DNA of 64,000 bases from Streptomyces dioscori (GCF_003024195.1 NZ_KZ679043.1:418618-482617), one strand, 5' to 3'. Shown: positions 16,528 to 25,323, numbered from the stretch's first letter. The notes: generated from the letters alone by a model not told the origin. Made by a program: numbers and translations.

Positions 16528-16761
16528 TCACACCCTGTCGATGATGCCCACCTTTCCCTCCGCGCGGGCGCAGTGGGCACCGCAGTACCAGTGGCCCTCG
16601 ACCTCGACGCCCTGCCCGATGATCTGGACCCGGCAGTGCTCGCACAGGGGTGCCATGCGGTGGATCGCGCAGGAGAAGCAGTCGAAGACGTGCACCGCTC
16701 CCTGTGCGTGGACTTCGAAGGTCATTCCGTAGCTGTTGCCGCAAACCTCACATGTCGCCAT
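16528..16761 (-). CDS. Small Cys/His-rich zinc-binding protein
   Basis: In 77 residues there are four cysteine clusters: CEVCG (4-8), CFSC (28-31), CEHC and CGAHC, with nearby histidines. The spacing suits two treble-clef or rubredoxin-like zinc knuckles; related small proteins are annotated as prokaryotic metallothionein-like. The start at 16761 gives MATCEVCG; an upstream in-frame start at 16824 lacks conservation-like character. Its partner or metal role is unknown. Confidence 0.8.
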   Translation of the reverse strand: MATCEVCGNSYGMTFEVHAQGAVHVFDCFSCAIHRMAPLCEHCRVQIIGQGVEVEGHWYCGAHCARAEGKVGIIDRV

Positions 16762-16840
16762 GCGCCACAGGGTGGGCCGTTCCCGCGGTCCGGGCGAGCG
16801 GCCGGTGGGCGAGTCGCCCGGCAATCACCCGTCCGTACGG

Positions 16841-17854
16841 TCAGCCCGCCGTGGCCGGTTCCACATTCCCGAGGAGCTGGCCGAACGCCGCCTCGTCGAC
16901 GACCGGGGTGCCGAACTGGCGCGCCTTGACCACCTTGGACGTACCGGACTCCGGGTCGTTCGTGACGAGCAGGCTGGTCAGTCGGGACAGGCTTGTCGCG
17001 ACATGCAGCCCGGCCTCGACGGCACGGTCCTCCAGGAGGTCGCGCTCGACCGAGGTGTCCCCGGAGAACGCGATCCGCATGCCCTGTTTGAGCTGCTTGC
17101 CCGGTTCGTAACGGCCCGGATTCGGATACGGGCAGGCGGGCCGCTTGCGTGAGGGGCGCCAACTCGCGGGCGGCCCCGACGAGTAGCCGCCGGACGGGTA
17201 ACCCCCGGAGCCCCCGGACTGCCGTCCGATGAGCGGGGCCGCACGGTCCGTCCACTCGGTGAGCGGCCGGCACTCCAGGAGCGGCAGCCGTACGCCGTCC
17301 CGCGCCGCGGTGTGCAGACTCGGCCGGAACGCCTCGGCGAGCACGCGCGCGTCGTCCAGCGCGTGGTGCGCGCGCTGCTGCACGACGCCGAAGTGCGCGG
17401 CCAGCGACTCCAGCTTGTGGTTGGCCAGCGGCAGCCGCAGTTCCTTGGACAGCGCGATGGTGCACAGCCGCTGACGGACCGGCGCCTCGCGCTCGGCGCG
17501 CGCGTACTCCCGGGCGATCATCGACCAGTCGAAGACCGCGTTGTGCGCGACGAGCACCCGGCCCTCAAGCCGGGTCGCGAACTCCTCGGCGATCTCCGGG
17601 AACAGGGGCGCCCCTTCGAGCACGTCGCTCGTCAGGCCGTGGATCCACACCGGGCCCGGGTCCCGCTCCGGGTTGACCAGCGTGTACCAGTGGTCCTCGA
17701 CCTCGCCGCGCGCGTCCAGCCGGTAGACCGCGGCGGACACTATGCGGTCGTCGCGGGCCAGCCCTGTGGTCTCGACGTCGACGACCGCGTACCCCTGGGG
17801 ATACGCGGCCGGCCACGGGGTGGCGGACGGTGCGGTCTGACGGTCTTCGAGCAT
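16841..17854 (-). CDS. DnaQ-like 3'-5' exonuclease with C-terminal BRCT domain
   Basis: The 337-aa protein starts with an exonuclease fold: VVDVETTG (Exo I, Asp-x-Glu), VAHNAVFDWSMI (Exo II) and HHALDDARV (Exo III His and Asp), i.e. the DEDDh set. A Gly/Ser/Pro-rich linker (about 215-250) joins it to a BRCT domain (MRIAFSGDTSVERDLLEDRAVEAGLHVATSLSRLTSLLV). Such proteins are proofreading- or repair-type nucleases separate from the replicative epsilon subunit. ATG at 17854; GTG at 17860 is also possible. Confidence 0.9.
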   Translation of the reverse strand: MLEDRQTAPSATPWPAAYPQGYAVVDVETTGLARDDRIVSAAVYRLDARGEVEDHWYTLVNPERDPGPVWIHGLTSDVLEGAPLFPEIAEEFATRLEGRVLVAHNAVFDWSMIAREYARAEREAPVRQRLCTIALSKELRLPLANHKLESLAAHFGVVQQRAHHALDDARVLAEAFRPSLHTAARDGVRLPLLECRPLTEWTDRAAPLIGRQSGGSGGYPSGGYSSGPPASWRPSRKRPACPYPNPGRYEPGKQLKQGMRIAFSGDTSVERDLLEDRAVEAGLHVATSLSRLTSLLVTNDPESGTSKVVKARQFGTPVVDEAAFGQLLGNVEPATAG

Positions 17855-18009
17855 GGTCACTGAGGATAAGGGGCGCGACTGACACTCCTGTCCCCGGAGT
17901 CCGAACCCGGGGCGGATTCAGCCCCCTTCGGTGACATTCCGGCGATTTCCCGCGGGCTCGTGCCTGCACGGCTATGGACCATTGCCGCGCCCGGTGCGAC
18001 TGTGCTGCG

Positions 18010-18105
18010 CGCCCGGACCGAACGGGCGGCACACACGAGCGAAACGTACGAGCGACGCGAACGCGGGAGTGGCACGCACGAGCGGAACGCATGCGACGCG
18101 AAGGG
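18010..18105. repeat. Degenerate ACGAGCG direct repeats
   Basis: ACGAGCGAAACG, ACGAGCGACGCGAACG and ACGAGCGGAACGC follow one another in the region upstream of the decarboxylase-like gene. Possible regulator sites or simple-sequence drift. Confidence 0.35.
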
Positions 18106-18114
18106 CGGTACGGC

Positions 18115-18924
18115 ATGGCACGCGTACGGTACGGCGCGCGGACCGGGGCGGAGATCGCCGCCGCGCGCACCGCGGGTTCCCGGCTCCCCGACATCTGGTC
18201 CACCGGTGTGGTGGCTGTCTGGGAGAGCGACCCGGACGCGGTCGCGGCGGTCCTGCCGCCACCGCTCAAACCCACCGGACGAGCCCTCGTGAGGGTGAAC
18301 ATCAGCAAGGTGGATCTGCCCGGATACCCGCTGGGCGCGGGTTCGTTCGCGGTCGCCGCCGCGCACGACGGCATCGAGGGCTGGTATCCGCTGGTCATGC
18401 CGATGACCCATGAACGGGCTCTCATCGGCGGCCGTGAGGTCTTCGGCGAACCGAAGAAACTGGGCGAGGTGACGGTCGAACGCGAGGGCCTCGTCGTACG
18501 CGCCGCCCTTGCCCGGCACGGCATCGAGTTCGTGGAGGTGCGCGGCGCCGTGAGCGGGCCGCTGCCCCTGCCCGAGCCGGCCCGGAAGACCGACTTCTAC
18601 TTCAAGTTCCTGCCCGCGGTGGACGGTTCGGGCGACGGTTCCGGCTTCGACGCCGGCCCCGTCCTCGTGCACTGCGTGCGCAACGAGAAGGTGCGGAAGC
18701 TGGAGCGGATCTCCGGCGACGTCGTCCTGCGGGAGTCGATGTACGACCCCGTGGCCGACCTCCCCGTCCGCGAACTCGTCGGGATCACCATCGGCGAGAA
18801 GACCACGGACCAGAAGGGCACGGTCGCCGAACGCGTCGACGCGCGGGCGCTGTTGCCGTACATCCACCAGCGGTACGACGACCCCCAGCAGATCCTCGAC
18901 GGCCCGCCCCAGGGGAGCGTCTGA
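18115..18924 (+). CDS. Acetoacetate decarboxylase family protein
   Basis: The 269-aa protein carries the family hallmark FGEPKKLGE (near residue 123), whose Lys forms the Schiff base in acetoacetate decarboxylase; GGREVFGEPKK matches the conserved GRE..GFPKK region. LVMPMTHERALIGGRE and the C-terminal strands fit the double-barrel fold. Members act on acetoacetate or as hydratase/aldolase-type enzymes on larger keto acids. It opens a four-gene operon; its stop overlaps the next ATG (TGATG). The true substrate is unknown. Confidence 0.85.
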   Translation: MARVRYGARTGAEIAAARTAGSRLPDIWSTGVVAVWESDPDAVAAVLPPPLKPTGRALVRVNISKVDLPGYPLGAGSFAVAAAHDGIEGWYPLVMPMTHERALIGGREVFGEPKKLGEVTVEREGLVVRAALARHGIEFVEVRGAVSGPLPLPEPARKTDFYFKFLPAVDGSGDGSGFDAGPVLVHCVRNEKVRKLERISGDVVLRESMYDPVADLPVRELVGITIGEKTTDQKGTVAERVDARALLPYIHQRYDDPQQILDGPPQGSV

Positions 18925-19808
18925 TGGAACTGGCGGAGGGACAGGTCGCCGTCGTCACGGGCGCGGCGAGCGGGGTCGGCCTCGCCCTGGCACGGCGGTT
19001 CGCGGCGGACGGGCTGAAGGTCGTCCTCGCGGACGTGGAGGAGGGCGCCCTGGAGAAGGCCGCCGCCGGGCTGCGTGAGGACGGGGCCGTGGTGCACGCG
19101 CGCGTGGTGGACGTGGGGGAGCGCGAGGAGGTCGTCGCCCTCGCCGAGGAGACGTACGACAAGTTCGGTGCCGTGCACGTCCTGTGCAACAACGCGGGGG
19201 TCGGCTCGGGCGCCGAGGGCCGTATGTGGGAGCACGACCCGAACGACTGGAAATGGGCGTTCGCGGTCAACGTGTGGGGCGTCTTCCACGGCATCCAGGC
19301 CTTCCTGCCGAGGATGCTGGCGAGCGGTGAACCGGGCCACGTCGTCAACACCTCGTCCGGCGACGGCGGTATCGCGCCGCTGCCCACCGCGTCGGTGTAC
19401 GCCGTCACCAAGTCGGCCGTCGTGACGATGACCGAGTCCCTGTACGCCCACCTGAGAGCGGAGCACGCGCGCGTGGGGGCCTCCGTACTCTTCCCCGGGC
19501 CCCACATGCTCCGTACGGGCCTGTGGGAGTCGCACCGCAACCGGCCGGCCCGGTACGCCAAGCAGCGGCCCCGCAGAACCCCGTACCGCAGTCTCGGCCA
19601 GTGGGAGGCGGCGATGCGGGAGGCGGGTAAGGAGGTGCGGTTCACGCCGGTCGAGGAGGTCGCCGCCTTCGTGGCGGACGGCATCCGCGCGGACCGCTTC
19701 TGGCTGCTGCCCGAGAGCGAACACAGCGACGCGCAGATCCGCGCGCGGTCGCGCTCGATGCTCGACCGCGCCGATCCGGCGTACCTGGAGAACTTCATCC
19801 TGGACTGA
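18924..19808 (+). CDS. Short-chain dehydrogenase/reductase
   Basis: The 294-aa protein has TGAASGVG (12-19), NNAG (about 89-92), the catalytic Ser in NTSSGDGG and YAVTK, so the tetrad is complete. An Asp in VLADVEE after the second strand suggests NAD(H). A C-terminal extension (from about 215, including YAKQRPRRTPYRS) resembles SDRs of mycobacterial/actinobacterial steroid or aromatic breakdown operons. Start overlaps the decarboxylase-like gene by one base, so both are translationally coupled. Confidence 0.88.
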   Translation: MELAEGQVAVVTGAASGVGLALARRFAADGLKVVLADVEEGALEKAAAGLREDGAVVHARVVDVGEREEVVALAEETYDKFGAVHVLCNNAGVGSGAEGRMWEHDPNDWKWAFAVNVWGVFHGIQAFLPRMLASGEPGHVVNTSSGDGGIAPLPTASVYAVTKSAVVTMTESLYAHLRAEHARVGASVLFPGPHMLRTGLWESHRNRPARYAKQRPRRTPYRSLGQWEAAMREAGKEVRFTPVEEVAAFVADGIRADRFWLLPESEHSDAQIRARSRSMLDRADPAYLENFILD

Positions 19809-19836
19809 CTGGACTGACTGGACCGACTGGACCGAG
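19801..19836. repeat. Four tandem 9-bp units at the SDR stop codon
   Basis: TGGACTGAC occurs twice and TGGACCGAC/TGGACCGAG once each, in perfect register across the stop codon and into the gap before the amidohydrolase. The 9-base period keeps reading frame. Confidence 0.75.
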
Positions 19837-19856
19837 GACCGAACCGAGGAGCCGTT

Positions 19857-21143
19857 ATGGCCTCTGCACCGGAGCCCTATCTGATCATCTCCTCCGACTG
19901 TCACGCCGGGCTGCCCACCGAGGAGTACCGGCCCTACCTGGAGGCCCGGTTCCACCGGGACTTCGACGAGTTCCTCGCGGGGCAGGGCCGCCGCCGTGAG
20001 GAGATGACACGCCTGGGCATCCGCAACGAGTCCTTCGCCGACAAGTGGTTCCACGACAACGAGGAGGGCCTGCGCGGCGGCTGGGACTCCGCGCAGCGCC
20101 TCAAGGAGCTGGACGGCGACGGAGTGGCGGGCGAGGTGGTCTTCCCGGATGCCGACGCCGTGGACAGTCGCACGGCCGCGCCCTTCGGAGTGGGCCTCGG
20201 CCTCTCCGGCGACCACGACCCGGACCTCGGCATGGCGGGCGCGCAGGCCCACAACAGGTGGCTGGCCGAGTTCGTCGGCGAGCACCCCGAACGGCACTGC
20301 GGAGTCGCCCTGCTGCCCGTCACGGCCCCCACCGAACAGGTCGTCGCCGAGATCCACCGCGCGAAGGAGTCTGGACTCGGCGCCCTGATGATCCCCTCCA
20401 TGTGGGTCGACAAGGAGCCCTACCACGACCGCCGTTACGACCCCGTGTGGGCGGCTGCGGCCGAGTGCGGGATGCCGGTGGTGACCCACTCCGGAGCGGC
20501 GCCGCGCCATGAGTACGGCGACCACCTCGGCATCTATGTGAGCGAGGTGACCTGGTGGCCCGCGCGCCCCCTGTGGTTCCTCCTGTGGTCCGGTGTCTTC
20601 GAACGCCACCCCGGGCTCCGGTTCGGTGTGGCGGAGTCCGGCTGCTGGTGGCTGCCGAACCTGCTGTGGTTCATGGACCGGCTCTACCTGGGCGCGCACG
20701 GCGGCAAGAAGCTGTCCCCCTTCGCGGAACTGCGGCGTCCGCCGAGCGAGTACCTCGACCGCCAGGTCTTCATCTGCGCGACGAACACCAAACGCCGTGA
20801 ACTGGCCCAGCGGTACGAGATCGGCGTCGACAACATCCTCTGGGGAAGCGACTTCCCGCACCCTGAGGGCACCTGGCCCGACACGCGCGCGTGGCTGTCG
20901 CGGACCTTCCACGACATCCCGGTGACGGAGACCCGCCGCATGCTGGGCCTCGCGGCGGCTGAGGTCTTCGGCTTCGACACCGACAGGCTGACCTCGCTCG
21001 CGCGCCGCATCGGTCCGACACCTTCCGACCTCGGCCAGTCCGCGGACCAGCCGTCGGTCGAGGCGTCCTGGGCGCGCTCCCGCGAGGTGGGCCGCCACTG
21101 GCTGACGGACCACGACTTCCCGGTCCTGGGGGTGGCCCCATGA
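19857..21143 (+). CDS. Amidohydrolase-family protein (first of tandem pair)
   Basis: A 428-aa TIM-barrel hydrolase/decarboxylase of the amidohydrolase 2 (ACMSD-related) family. Near the start SSDCHAG offers the first metal ligands, HSG around residue 206 the next His, and ILWGSDFPHPEGTWP the late Asp-x-x-His region. Long aromatic-rich inserts (TWWPARPLWFLLW) suggest a hydrophobic substrate. Third gene of the 18115-22369 operon; its stop shares four bases with the next start. Confidence 0.88.
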   Translation: MASAPEPYLIISSDCHAGLPTEEYRPYLEARFHRDFDEFLAGQGRRREEMTRLGIRNESFADKWFHDNEEGLRGGWDSAQRLKELDGDGVAGEVVFPDADAVDSRTAAPFGVGLGLSGDHDPDLGMAGAQAHNRWLAEFVGEHPERHCGVALLPVTAPTEQVVAEIHRAKESGLGALMIPSMWVDKEPYHDRRYDPVWAAAAECGMPVVTHSGAAPRHEYGDHLGIYVSEVTWWPARPLWFLLWSGVFERHPGLRFGVAESGCWWLPNLLWFMDRLYLGAHGGKKLSPFAELRRPPSEYLDRQVFICATNTKRRELAQRYEIGVDNILWGSDFPHPEGTWPDTRAWLSRTFHDIPVTETRRMLGLAAAEVFGFDTDRLTSLARRIGPTPSDLGQSADQPSVEASWARSREVGRHWLTDHDFPVLGVAP

Positions 21144-22369
21144 GCACGGACCGCTACACCGTCATCTCGGCGGACTGCCACGCCGGGGCCGACCTGCTGG
21201 ACTACCGGCCGTACCTGTCGAAGGCGTACCACGACGAGTTCGACGCCTGGGCGGCCACGTACGTCAATCCGTACGAGGACCTGATGGCCGACACGGCCGA
21301 CAAGAACTGGAACTCGGAGCGCCGGCTCGCGGAACTGGAACAGGACGGCATAGTCGCCGAGGTCGTCTTCCCCAACACGATCCCGCCGTTCTTCCCGTCC
21401 GGGTCGCTGATGGCGCCCGCGCCGACGGCCGAGGAGTTCGAACGGCGCTGGGCGGGCCTGCGCGCCCACAACCGCTGGCTCGCGGACTTCTGCGCGGCCG
21501 CCCCCGGCCGCCGGGCGGGCGTCTTCCAGATCCTCCTGAACGACGTGGGGGAGGCGGTGAAGGAGATCAGGTGGGCCGTCGGGGCGGGCCTCAAGGGCGG
21601 CCTCCTGCTGCCCGGCACCCCGCCGGGCTCGGGACTCCCGGAGCTGTACTCGGCGGCGTACGACCCCATCTGGGCCGTGTGCGAGGAACTGGACGTCCCC
21701 GTGAACCACCACGCGGGCTCCGCGTCGCCACCGCTGGGCGAGGAACCCGCGGCCCGCGCGGTCTTCATGGTGGAGACGACCTGGTTCTCGCACCGGGCGC
21801 TCTGGCACCTGATCTTCGGCGGCGCCTTCCGCCGCCACCCGGGCCTGAAACTCGTACTGACCGAGCAGGGTTCGGGCTGGATCCCGGGCGTGCTCGACAT
21901 GCTGGACTACTACCACGGACGCCTGGTGGCAGCGGCGACGAAGGCGGCCACCGCGGAGTCCAAGTTCGGCGCGGGACTCGCCTCCTCGATGGGCAAGGGT
22001 CCCTCCCAGGTATGGCGCGACAACTGCTTCGTAGGAGCGAGTTTCATGCGCCCCCACGAAGTCCCGCTACGGGACCGCATCGGCCTCGACAAGATCATGT
22101 GGGGCAGCGACTACCCGCACGACGAGGGCACGTACCCGTACAGCAGGGAGGGCCTGCGGATCGCGTACGCGGGCCTGCCGCGCGAGGAGATCAAGGCGAT
22201 GGCGGGCGGGAACGCGGCCCGCGTGTACGGCTTCGACCTGACCCTCCTCGACCCCCTCGCGGCGAAGATCGGCCCGACGACGGAGGAGCTCGCGCAGCCG
22301 CTGGGGGACCCCCCGCCGGACGCGACGAGCCCGGCGTTCGCGCGGGGAGGATCGGTACGGGTGTGGTGA
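21140..22369 (+). CDS. Amidohydrolase-family protein (second of tandem pair)
   Basis: The 409-aa product is a paralogue of the preceding gene: both open with YxxISxDCHAG and close with IMWGSDYPHDEGTYP (here) or its near-equivalent. HHAG near residue 194 supplies further metal-binding His. The two differ in the middle barrel, so they may act on successive intermediates or form a hetero-oligomer. ATGA overlap with the upstream gene gives strong coupling. Confidence 0.88.
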   Translation: MSTDRYTVISADCHAGADLLDYRPYLSKAYHDEFDAWAATYVNPYEDLMADTADKNWNSERRLAELEQDGIVAEVVFPNTIPPFFPSGSLMAPAPTAEEFERRWAGLRAHNRWLADFCAAAPGRRAGVFQILLNDVGEAVKEIRWAVGAGLKGGLLLPGTPPGSGLPELYSAAYDPIWAVCEELDVPVNHHAGSASPPLGEEPAARAVFMVETTWFSHRALWHLIFGGAFRRHPGLKLVLTEQGSGWIPGVLDMLDYYHGRLVAAATKAATAESKFGAGLASSMGKGPSQVWRDNCFVGASFMRPHEVPLRDRIGLDKIMWGSDYPHDEGTYPYSREGLRIAYAGLPREEIKAMAGGNAARVYGFDLTLLDPLAAKIGPTTEELAQPLGDPPPDATSPAFARGGSVRVW

Positions 22370-22435
22370 CGGCGTACGCCGACCTCGTGACGGGTCGGTC
22401 CAGTCCGGTCCGGTCCGCGGGGTACGCCCGGTGTC

Positions 22436-22454
22436 CTTGGTGGAGATCACCAAG
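22436..22454. promoter_or_regulatory. Perfect inverted repeat upstream of the hydroxylase operon
   Basis: CTTGGTG and CACCAAG flank GAGAT, about 80-97 bases before the desaturase-family start. A second, looser dyad (TACCGTCGGTA) follows at about 22467. Operator-like; no regulator gene is adjacent. Confidence 0.45.
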
Positions 22455-22532
22455 AAACAAGCGCGTACCGTCGGTAATACTTGTGGGTAACAACGTCTAG
22501 CCGCAGTCGGCCGGCCGTCCTACGGTGCAGTA

Positions 22533-23456
22533 ATGCCGAACCTGCCCGATGTCGTGCTGTGGTCGATACCCGCCTTCGTGCTGCTCACCGTGGTGGAGAT
22601 GGTGAGTGTCCGTATCCATCCGGATGAGGACGCCGCCGGATACGAGACGAAGGACGCCGCCACGAGTGTCGGCATGGGCCTGGGGAGCATGGCCTTCGAC
22701 TTCCTGTGGAAGATCCCGATCCTCGCCGTCTACACCGCCATATATGAGCTGACACCACTGCGCGTGCCCGTCCTGTGGTGGACCGTGCCACTGCTTCTGC
22801 TGGCGCAGGACTTCTTCTACTACTGGTCCCATCGCGGGCACCATGTGATCCGCATCCTGTGGGCCTGCCACGTGGTGCATCACAGCAGCGAGAAGTTCAA
22901 TCTCACCACCGCGCTGCGGCAGCCCTGGACGACCTGGACGGTGTGGCCGTTCTACGTGCCCCTCATCGCCCTCGGCGTCCATCCGGCCGCGCTCGCGTTC
23001 TGCTCGTCCGCCAACCTCGTCTATCAGTTCTGGATCCACACCGAGCGCATCGACAAGCTGCCCCGGGCCTTCGAGTTCGTCTTCAACACGCCCTCCCACC
23101 ACCGGGTCCACCACGCCTCCCAGGGCGGCTACCTCGACCGCAACTTCGGCGGGATCCTGATCGTCTGGGACCGGCTCTTCGGGTCGTTCGTCCCGGAGAC
23201 GGACCGGCCCGTGTACGGGCTGACCAAGAACATCCACACGTACAACCCGATCCGGGTCGCCACGCACGAGTACGCCGCCATCGCCAGGGACCTGCGGGCG
23301 GCGGGAAGCTGGCGCGAGCGGGCCGGGCGGGTGTTCGGGGGGCCGGGCTGGCAGCCCCGTCCCCCGGGGCCCGCGCCCGCGTCCGACGTCGGCTCCGCCC
23401 CCTCTCCGGTGCGGGCCGCCTCCACGGAGACCCCCGTCCCGGAATCCGCAGCGTGA
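22533..23456 (+). CDS. Sterol desaturase/fatty acid hydroxylase superfamily membrane protein
   Basis: The 307-aa integral membrane enzyme has four to five hydrophobic segments in residues 1-165 and the di-iron histidine boxes of the superfamily: HRGHH (100-104), HVVHH (113-117), His169 in IHTE and HHRVHH (189-194). The superfamily includes C-4/C-5 sterol oxidases, ceramide hydroxylases and alkylglycerol mono-oxygenase, which cleaves ether lipids. TACGGT six bases before the ATG and no ribosome site suggest a leaderless transcript. Its last codons overlap the lysoplasmalogenase-like gene. Substrate not established. Confidence 0.88.
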   Translation: MPNLPDVVLWSIPAFVLLTVVEMVSVRIHPDEDAAGYETKDAATSVGMGLGSMAFDFLWKIPILAVYTAIYELTPLRVPVLWWTVPLLLLAQDFFYYWSHRGHHVIRILWACHVVHHSSEKFNLTTALRQPWTTWTVWPFYVPLIALGVHPAALAFCSSANLVYQFWIHTERIDKLPRAFEFVFNTPSHHRVHHASQGGYLDRNFGGILIVWDRLFGSFVPETDRPVYGLTKNIHTYNPIRVATHEYAAIARDLRAAGSWRERAGRVFGGPGWQPRPPGPAPASDVGSAPSPVRAASTETPVPESAA

Positions 23457-24184
23457 ATCCGCGCCACGCGCGCGTGCCGCCCGTCGCCCTCGGCGTCTCC
23501 TTCGCCCTGGTGGGCGCCGTGGATCTGCTCTCCCTGGCCGTCGGCCTCGACACCGGGCACACCGTGGCCAAGCCGCTGCTGATGCCCCTGCTCGCCGCCT
23601 ACGCGTATCTGCGCGGCGGGCCCCGGCTCCTCGTCGGTGCCCTGCTGTTCGGGTGGGGCGGCGACGTCCTGCTCCTCCTCGACGCCGAACCGGCGTTCCT
23701 CGCCGGGATGGCCTCCTTCGCGGCGGGCCATGTCTGCTACCTGCTGCTCTTCGCGAAGCTCGGCCGATCGGCCGCCCCAGGCACGCGATCGGGCCGCCTC
23801 ACGGCAGCCGCGTACGCCGTCGCCCTCGTCGCGACCGTCACCCTCCTGTGGCCCGGTCTGCCCGCCGGCCTCCGCGTGCCCGTCGCCGGTTACAGCCTGC
23901 TGCTGACCGCGATGGCGTACGGCGCCACGCGGCTCGGGCCCCTCGCGGCGGCCGGGGGTGCTCTGTTCATGCTGTCGGACACCCTCATCGCGATCGGTGT
24001 CGCCGAATGGCCGCAGCCGCCACGGCCCGACCTGTGGATCATGCTGACCTATATCGCGGCGCAGTACCTGCTGGTCAGCGGCGTACTCCGGGCGCCCGGC
24101 GCGCGCTCCGATCCGTCTGCGACGTACCGTGGGAACCGGACCGTCACCACCTCCCGACCGTCCGCCCCACGACCGTCCACCTGA
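23453..24184 (+). CDS. Lysoplasmalogenase-like protein (YhhN/TMEM86 family)
   Basis: The 243-aa protein has about eight short membrane helices and the family's two conserved acidic sites, GWGGDVLLLLD (about 60-70) and MLSDTLIAIGV (about 171-181). TMEM86B hydrolyses the vinyl-ether bond of lysoplasmalogen, releasing a fatty aldehyde. The GTG start lies inside the stop of the hydroxylase gene (GTGA), so translation is coupled. Pairing with an oxygenase that may act on ether lipids makes a shared lipid role plausible. The last ~25 residues are Thr/Ser/Pro-rich and may be dispensable. Confidence 0.85.
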   Translation: MNPRHARVPPVALGVSFALVGAVDLLSLAVGLDTGHTVAKPLLMPLLAAYAYLRGGPRLLVGALLFGWGGDVLLLLDAEPAFLAGMASFAAGHVCYLLLFAKLGRSAAPGTRSGRLTAAAYAVALVATVTLLWPGLPAGLRVPVAGYSLLLTAMAYGATRLGPLAAAGGALFMLSDTLIAIGVAEWPQPPRPDLWIMLTYIAAQYLLVSGVLRAPGARSDPSATYRGNRTVTTSRPSAPRPST

Positions 24185-24220
24185 AGACGGTCACCACCTG
24201 AGCACCGTCACCACCTGAGC
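24140..24220. repeat. CCGTCACCACCT direct repeats
   Basis: Variants of GACCGTCACCACCT recur three times around the lysoplasmalogenase-like stop codon, two of them 16 bases apart. Their role is unknown. Confidence 0.45.
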
Positions 24221-24237
24221 CGGAAGCAGGACCCCGC

Positions 24238-25281
24238 ATGCGCGCCACCACCATCCACGCCCCGTTCGACCTGCGCGTGGAGGACGTTCCCGACCCGGTG
24301 GTGCGGCAGCCGGGCGACGCCGTCGTACGGGTCCTGCGCTCCTGCGTCTGCGGCAGCGACCTGTGGGCGTACCGGGGCGAGTCCGCGCGCACACCCGGGC
24401 AGCGCATCGGGCACGAGTTCCTCGGCATCGTCGAGGAGACCGGCGCCGAGGTGGGCACCGTCCGCCGGGGCGATCTCGTCGTCGCGCCCTTCATGTGGTC
24501 CGACGGCGTGTGCGACTACTGCCGCGAAGGGCTCACCACCTCCTGCGAACACGGCGGATTCTGGGGTTCCGTGGGGTCCGACGGCGGACAGGGCGAGGCC
24601 GTGCGCGTCCCGTACGCCGACGGCACGCTCGTCGCGCTGCCCGCCGACGCCGCCTCCGACGACCGTCTGCTGGCCGCCCTGCTCACACTCTCCGACGTCA
24701 TGGGGACCGGCCATCACGCCGCCCTCGGCGCGGGCGCCCGCCCCGGCGCCACGGTGGCCGTCGTCGGCGACGGAGCGGTCGGACTGTGCGCGGTGCTCGC
24801 CGCCAAGCGCCTCGGCGCCGAGCGGATCATCGCGCTGGGCCGCCATGAGACGCGTACGGACATCGCGCGGCGCTTCGGGGCCACGGACGTCGTCGCCGAA
24901 CGCGGGGACGCGGCCGTCGAGGCGGTCCGTGAACTCACCCGCGGCCAGGGCGCCCACGCCGTCGTCGAGGCCGTCGGCACCGAGCAGTCGATGAGCACGG
25001 CCGTGAACATCACCCGCGACGGCGGCGCCATCGGCTTCGTCGGCGTGCCGCACGGCAGCGGCACCGGCCTCGACCTGAGCGTCATGTTCGACCGGAACAT
25101 CGCCCTGCGCGGCGGGGTCGCGCCCGTCCGCGCCTACATTCCGGAACTGCTGCCCGATGTGCTGGACGGGACCATCGACCCCTCGCCGGTCTTCGATCTG
25201 ACGGTCACTCTGGACGGCGTACCGGACGGCTACAAGGCGATGGACGGACGCACCGCGCTCAAGGTCATGGTCACCGGCTGA
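24238..25281 (+). CDS. Zinc-dependent alcohol dehydrogenase (MDR family)
   Basis: The 347-aa protein follows the medium-chain dehydrogenase plan: catalytic-zinc ligands CGSD (Cys ~38) and GHEFLG (His ~59), a structural-zinc lobe DGVCDYCREGLTTSC that shows three of the usual four Cys, and the cofactor loop VVGDGAVG near residue 176. An Arg in GRHETR after the second strand hints at NADP(H). It begins 53 bases after the lysoplasmalogenase-like gene on the same strand, so it could process the aldehyde that enzyme would release. Substrate unproven. Confidence 0.88.
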   Translation: MRATTIHAPFDLRVEDVPDPVVRQPGDAVVRVLRSCVCGSDLWAYRGESARTPGQRIGHEFLGIVEETGAEVGTVRRGDLVVAPFMWSDGVCDYCREGLTTSCEHGGFWGSVGSDGGQGEAVRVPYADGTLVALPADAASDDRLLAALLTLSDVMGTGHHAALGAGARPGATVAVVGDGAVGLCAVLAAKRLGAERIIALGRHETRTDIARRFGATDVVAERGDAAVEAVRELTRGQGAHAVVEAVGTEQSMSTAVNITRDGGAIGFVGVPHGSGTGLDLSVMFDRNIALRGGVAPVRAYIPELLPDVLDGTIDPSPVFDLTVTLDGVPDGYKAMDGRTALKVMVTG

Positions 25282-25323
25282 CCTGGTCGACCGGCGCGAG
25301 CGGTCCGAGCGGCTCTGTCGGGG

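Noticed and set aside
18597..21113. Very long open frame on the minus strand (838 codons) opposite the SDR and amidohydrolase genes
   Set aside because: It is an antisense shadow of GC-rich genes; its composition (Arg, Gly, Ala, Val) is biased and no domain is visible, whereas the plus-strand frames carry complete motifs and overlaps.
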